Assembly: GCF_003589595.1 (NCBI RefSeq)
Contig: NW_020653856.1
Span: 1,220,961 to 1,284,960, forward strand
Length of the DNA stretch: 64,000 nt
DNA from: Hyposmocoma kahamanoa
Taxonomy: Eukaryota; Arthropoda; Insecta; Lepidoptera; Cosmopterigidae
Direction: 5' to 3'
Shown here: positions 60,525-64,000 of the stretch, piece by piece
Layout: the number at the start of each line of letters is the position of its first letter
Numbering within the stretch: position 1 is the stretch's first letter
Notes under the pieces: model-generated
Seen by the model: the letters and a program-made list of their open reading frames with translations, nothing else
Database searches by the model: none
What the model was told of the DNA's origin: nothing
Made by a program: the position numbers and the translations under genes

Positions 60525-60765
60525 TAATACTAAGGGACGGGACGAAAAAGTCGTGTCTCGTGTGATAAGCGATACACCTGTCCATAATAGTTGCAGTGCC
60601 ACCAAGAGCTTCAAATAGCAAAGGTTTGAGGAACACTGCCAGTGCGCCCGTCACCCTGAGACACAAGTTGACAAGTCCCATATGTGCCTGTAATTTCACC
60701 AACACCAATGTGAGCATTACTGCTTGGCGACTCTTTCACATGGAACTTGTTGCTACTAAATATGA
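60525..60765 (-). mobile_element. R3 repeat, internally deleted
   Basis: ATACTAAGGGACGGGACGAA at one end and TTTCACATGGAACTTGTTGC at the other; the middle lacks about 50 bases. Confidence 0.7.
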
Positions 60766-60944
60766 CGCATATTGTCTTCGCTGATATTCTACCTGAGCCC
60801 GTAATGCTTTAAAAACATACCGATAAAAAGTTGTGGCAAACACACACACGTACACACTCACCCGAGCAAAAGCTATAATTAAAATACAAAATATTCTAGA
60901 ACAAATGACAAGAAACCTGCTGCTTGGTATTCCATGTTAAGTAG

Positions 60945-61127
60945 TCAGTGCGAGCATCTGAATATCGATAACGATTGACCCACTGCCTCTTTTATAGAAG
61001 GGGGCAGGTCATTCCATATTGTATAATAATATGAATAATGAAGTATATTCGAAGCCACCCCGGGTGACAGATGACATGATCGAGTTCTAACTCTGAGATC
61101 GCTATCACGCAGTGTCTCAGCATGCAT
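60945..61127 (-). mobile_element. Probable LINE ORF2 C-terminal scrap
   Basis: TIWNDLPPSIKEAVGQSLSI is the kind of WN-LPP-I motif found near the C-terminus of Jockey-like reverse-transcriptase proteins. Only about 60 codons remain. Confidence 0.4.
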
Positions 61128-61363
61128 ATTGACAAATCCGGTACTGTGCTACGACAGTCGTTGGTGGAGCGTCGTGTAGCCTTTAAAGCAACATTTTATT
61201 GCGTCTGCGCTGCGGCACACGGAGTGGCAAAGCGGCGCTCGCGTCTCGTCTCCATCTTTGTGACTTTCCCGCCATCCACGCGACGCGTCCAAAAGTTTTT
61301 AAACAGTGCAGTGGTTTTGAATTTTAAATGACGTGATATTTTTTTGTAAAATTCGTGTTTAAG
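61128..61363 (+). promoter_or_regulatory. Possible promoter and non-coding first exon (plus strand)
   Basis: A CpG-rich stretch (GCGGCACACGGAGTGGCAAA, CCACGCGACGCGTCC) is followed by an AACAGTGCAGTGG initiator-like sequence and a strong splice donor TTTAAG|GTAAGT at 61363. This looks like the start of an insect gene transcribed rightwards out of the window. No coding exon of such a gene was found. Confidence 0.35.
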
Positions 61364-62726
61364 GTAAGTGTTATATTATGAAGTATAAACTCACAAGTTT
61401 TTGAATTCGCTGTTATATACTAATTTTAATGTAAAATGTCAGTTTCCTGTTTTCATACCAAAGCTTTTGCGGGACTTTATGAAAAAGTTATCTACGTTTC
61501 TATATTTAACCAAATGAAATACTCCTTTAACTTTAACTTAATGTTATGAGTTCATGGCACTGGAAAACTTGTGGGTAAAAAGAATTGTCATTTGATAGGT
61601 ACCATGCGACATTTATATTATAATATTTACGAAATTTCAGAAACTTTACTAAATCTTTACATTGAGGCAGGTATCTACGTATATATACCTCCATAACAGC
61701 TACAGTGATAAAGTGTCATAATTAGAAATGTAATTATATGCGAAATTGGTGTAATAAATTTGAAGAAAAAACTAACACTAATTTATTTATTTCTCCTGTC
61801 AATAATTCGCACCCTTGGTTTAATAATGACATATCTGCCAAATGATAACTTTTCAGGAGAGAGGTTCAAAGGTGTATGTACGAAATTAGTCGACAACTTT
61901 TTATATTTAAATAGCAGAGTTGTAAGATTTCATATTATGCATAATTTGTTTGATGTAGTTCGTATGATTAAAACGTCTTTCTTGTGATAAAAGTATCTTT
62001 GACTTAGACCAAGGCCACGATTTGAATACATTTGATGTAAACAGCAGGTTCCCAAAGTTTTTAGGGCTTACTAAGACAAAAAAAATGTAAGCCGCCACAA
62101 CCACAAATATAATTGAAAACAAATATTTTTTATAATAACACAAAAAATCATAAGGAAAACAAATATATATATGTAGTGTAGTTTTTTTTCAAATGCGGTA
62201 GCATCAACGCCCCCAATTGCTTCCGAGGCCCCTACCTAGGAGTCTTCAGCGCCCACAGGGGGCGGTAGGGACCACTTTGGAAAACAATGGTGTAAATCAT
62301 GGGTGCAAATATGTGATATATTAATTGACCGTGGTTACAATATCGTAACATTTTTTTTTAAATACGTTCAAGTAAAAAATAACGTATTCTTATTCTTACT
62401 ACGTACTGGCTATCGATTTCGGCTTATTATACGAAAGTCTACTGCAACTAAATATACCAATTTCATTTATAGGCATCAGCAGCCGTTCATATCTCGATAC
62501 GTGTCCATATATGTAGGGAGCAAAATTTCATAACACAGGCGCAATTGGCGGTCGATCAAAAGTTATCTCGCAAGTGCACTCTATAAATAACGTACTAATG
62601 CAAGATATTACTGTTTTGGAAATACGCTGTGTATGGCAGTGAACTGCTAATACTAAAGAGACGTTCTCTACGCAAGGAGTTCAATTTAATATATACCGTG
62701 ATAGTTTAGAAGTTTTTGCAGCAGTA
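61364..62726. other. Intron or intergenic, nothing recognised
   Basis: AT-rich. 62210-62290 is a C-rich patch (AGGCCCCTACCTAGGAGTCT) of unknown nature. Confidence 0.4.
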
Positions 62727-62815
62727 GAGCTTGTGAAAGAGTTTTTCCCGGAAAGGGATTTAAATCTCTGAGTAGCGCTGCAACTGTTCTTGTTCGTCAC
62801 TTAGTATTATAAAAA
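62727..62815 (+). mobile_element. R3 repeat, short internally deleted copy
   Basis: Keeps GAGCTTGTGAAAGAGTT and the CACTTAGTATTATAAAAAAA tail; most of the middle is gone. Confidence 0.6.
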
Positions 62816-63380
62816 AAGACAAGATTAAAAAAAAACACTGAGTAACCTTCACCTGCGTTATACCTCATACAATTTTAACCCTTTTGTGCTTTATATGGTA
62901 TGCTATGGTGTAACGGGCTGGTGTTCATCTTCACAAAGTCGCAAACTCATTTAAGGGACAATGTTTACGCTTCTATAATAAGATTCCGGGTGATATTTAA
63001 AACTATAGTGAAACAAAGACTTTCTTGTAAAGGTTATTATACAGCTTCTGCGTACTGTAGCAGGCTGCATATATTGTATTGTGAACTGTCTAAATAAATA
63101 TAGGTTTGTATTTAGAATTAGATAAAAATAAAAGAAGATGCTGATGGTGGTGATGGAACTAGGCGAATTTCTAGCTGAATACACGCAGTAAATCTTTATT
63201 TATGAATATATTCCTTTTTTCTTATAAAGAAGTACCTCTCGCAACGCTAAACCCACGACTACGCTCCCACAGTAGGTACTTAGATGACAAAAATCCGTGG
63301 TAGTGACCCATTTAACTCTTGCAGGTATTCTCGATCTAAGCTGCTTGAAATAATTGAATATTGTAAATAATAAATACTAA
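62816..63380. other. Probable LINE scrap, weak
   Basis: 62935-63100 reads THLRDNVYASIIRFRVIFKT on the plus strand and ends in AAATAAATA, which resembles a LINE tail. Not classified. Confidence 0.3.
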
Positions 63381-63600
63381 CTGCCTCCGTGGCCGAACGG
63401 TTACCATGCCGGACTGCCACGCAGATTCGATTCCCGGGTCGGGAGAAATATTTGTATGGCCTACATTTATTTCTCTCGTAAGTTTGGGTGTAATTTGTGG
63501 TTGTCTATGTGTGTGTCCATGGCACCCGCGACACAGGATTTCCCTAGTGCGGGGCTATGTTGAGTGTGTGCGTTATTTATTATTTATTTATTATCTACCG
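63381..63600 (+). mobile_element. tRNA-derived SINE S1 with deletion in the head
   Basis: Box A is intact (TGGCCGAACGG). About ten bases before box B are missing (CACGCAGATTCGATTCCCGG). Body and tail are complete. A second tail piece (GGTTTCCCTAGTGCGGGGCC) follows at 63655-63700. Confidence 0.8.
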
Positions 63601-63714
63601 ACAATTAAAAACCTGCGGTTCATTATGTATATCCTTAATGTATACCCTTTCTTGGTTTCCCTAGTGCGGGGCCATGTTGAGTGTGTGCGTTATTATTATT
63701 ATAAAAAAAATGTA

Positions 63715-63840
63715 TTGAAATGTATATTTACAAAGAACAACCCCTAAAGTTTCTAGCTCATTGTTCTCTGGCGAATCTGCTTTACGAATGAGCAGTAGAG
63801 TTTAAACAATATTACGATTTTAAGTGTAATTTGCTTACCT
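63715..63840 (+). mobile_element. LINE J1 3' UTR, diverged
   Basis: AAGAACAACCCCTAAAGTTT and ACGAATGAGCAGTAGAGTTT match the 3' UTR at 31640 and 9052. Confidence 0.6.
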
Positions 63841-64000
63841 ATGAAGAGATTCCAAGCACCTATTTTGCGTGTGATGGATGCAAGGTCCTACTCGTGCTTC
63901 CCAAGCTCCAATAAGAATCTATGCAACCTGCTGGATATGTTGAAGACTTCGGGGATTGACCTCAACACTCCAAGGTACTTTGCCCTGTAGTTACTTAGTT
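63841..64000. other. Right edge: unassigned open stretch
   Basis: A plus-strand ORF reads MKRFQAPILRVMDARSYSCF and ends at a TAG at 63990. A GT at CCAAG|GTACTT could be a donor. On the minus strand another frame is open. Neither has a recognised family. Confidence 0.2.

Noticed and set aside
1..64000. CRISPR arrays, bacterial operons, defence systems
   Set aside because: The window is intron-containing animal DNA. The tandem repeats (15.5, 27.6 and 13.2 kb) have no unique spacers of even length.
1..64000. Endogenous virus sequence
   Set aside because: The only polymerase-like frames are non-LTR reverse transcriptases. The LTR element has no gag, pol or env.

Overview
The window is animal nuclear DNA: AT-rich, intron-containing and crowded with transposons. 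It is almost certainly from an insect, most likely a moth or butterfly. The grounds are a Drosophila-aveugle-type SAM gene, a tRNA-derived SINE like the Bm1-type SINEs of Lepidoptera, several LINE 3' ends of the kind common in lepidopteran genomes, and a D,D34D mariner. No rRNA, functional tRNA or CRISPR array was seen. Only three host genes can be supported; most of the rest is mobile DNA.

Gene 1 (minus strand, start at 24644, running off the left edge) is a pericentrin/AKAP9-family centrosomal coiled-coil protein. Eight coding exons were assembled by hand: 24600-24644, 23122-24342, 21837-22558, 20211-20355, 18888-19028, 17043-17135, 13064-13138 and 1215-1316. The first six junctions agree in phase. 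An 11.7-kb intron separates the last two exons and is packed with LINE, SINE and MITE copies. Reading through the exon 2 donor gives a 59-codon tail with a strong transmembrane segment.

Gene 2 (minus strand, 30630-39831) is protein phosphatase inhibitor 2. Its two coding exons are split by an 8.7-kb intron holding a nested set of insertions: a 4.0-kb ORF1+ORF2 LINE inside a small inverted-repeat element, which itself lies in a LINE 3' UTR relic. A 10-N assembly gap lies in this nest.

Gene 3 (plus strand, 40887-45446) is the SAM-domain adaptor aveugle. It has a 13-codon first exon and three coding exons. Its second intron carries a LINE fragment, a nearly intact mariner and a foldback MITE. 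Genes 2 and 3 are head to head and may share a promoter region of a few hundred bases.

From 45.6 kb to the right edge no host coding exon was recognised, apart from a possible first exon with a splice donor at 61363. This half holds LINE reverse-transcriptase relics (48.6, 54.8 and 61.0 kb), a complete miniature LTR element (52442-53706, 237-bp LTRs, 4-bp target duplication), hAT-like MITE copies, tRNA-derived SINEs, and a tRNA-like element between inverted repeats (59.6 kb). The same MITE family (about 285 bp, 8-bp target duplications) occurs six times across the window. All coordinates and splice sites were read by eye; no database search was run.
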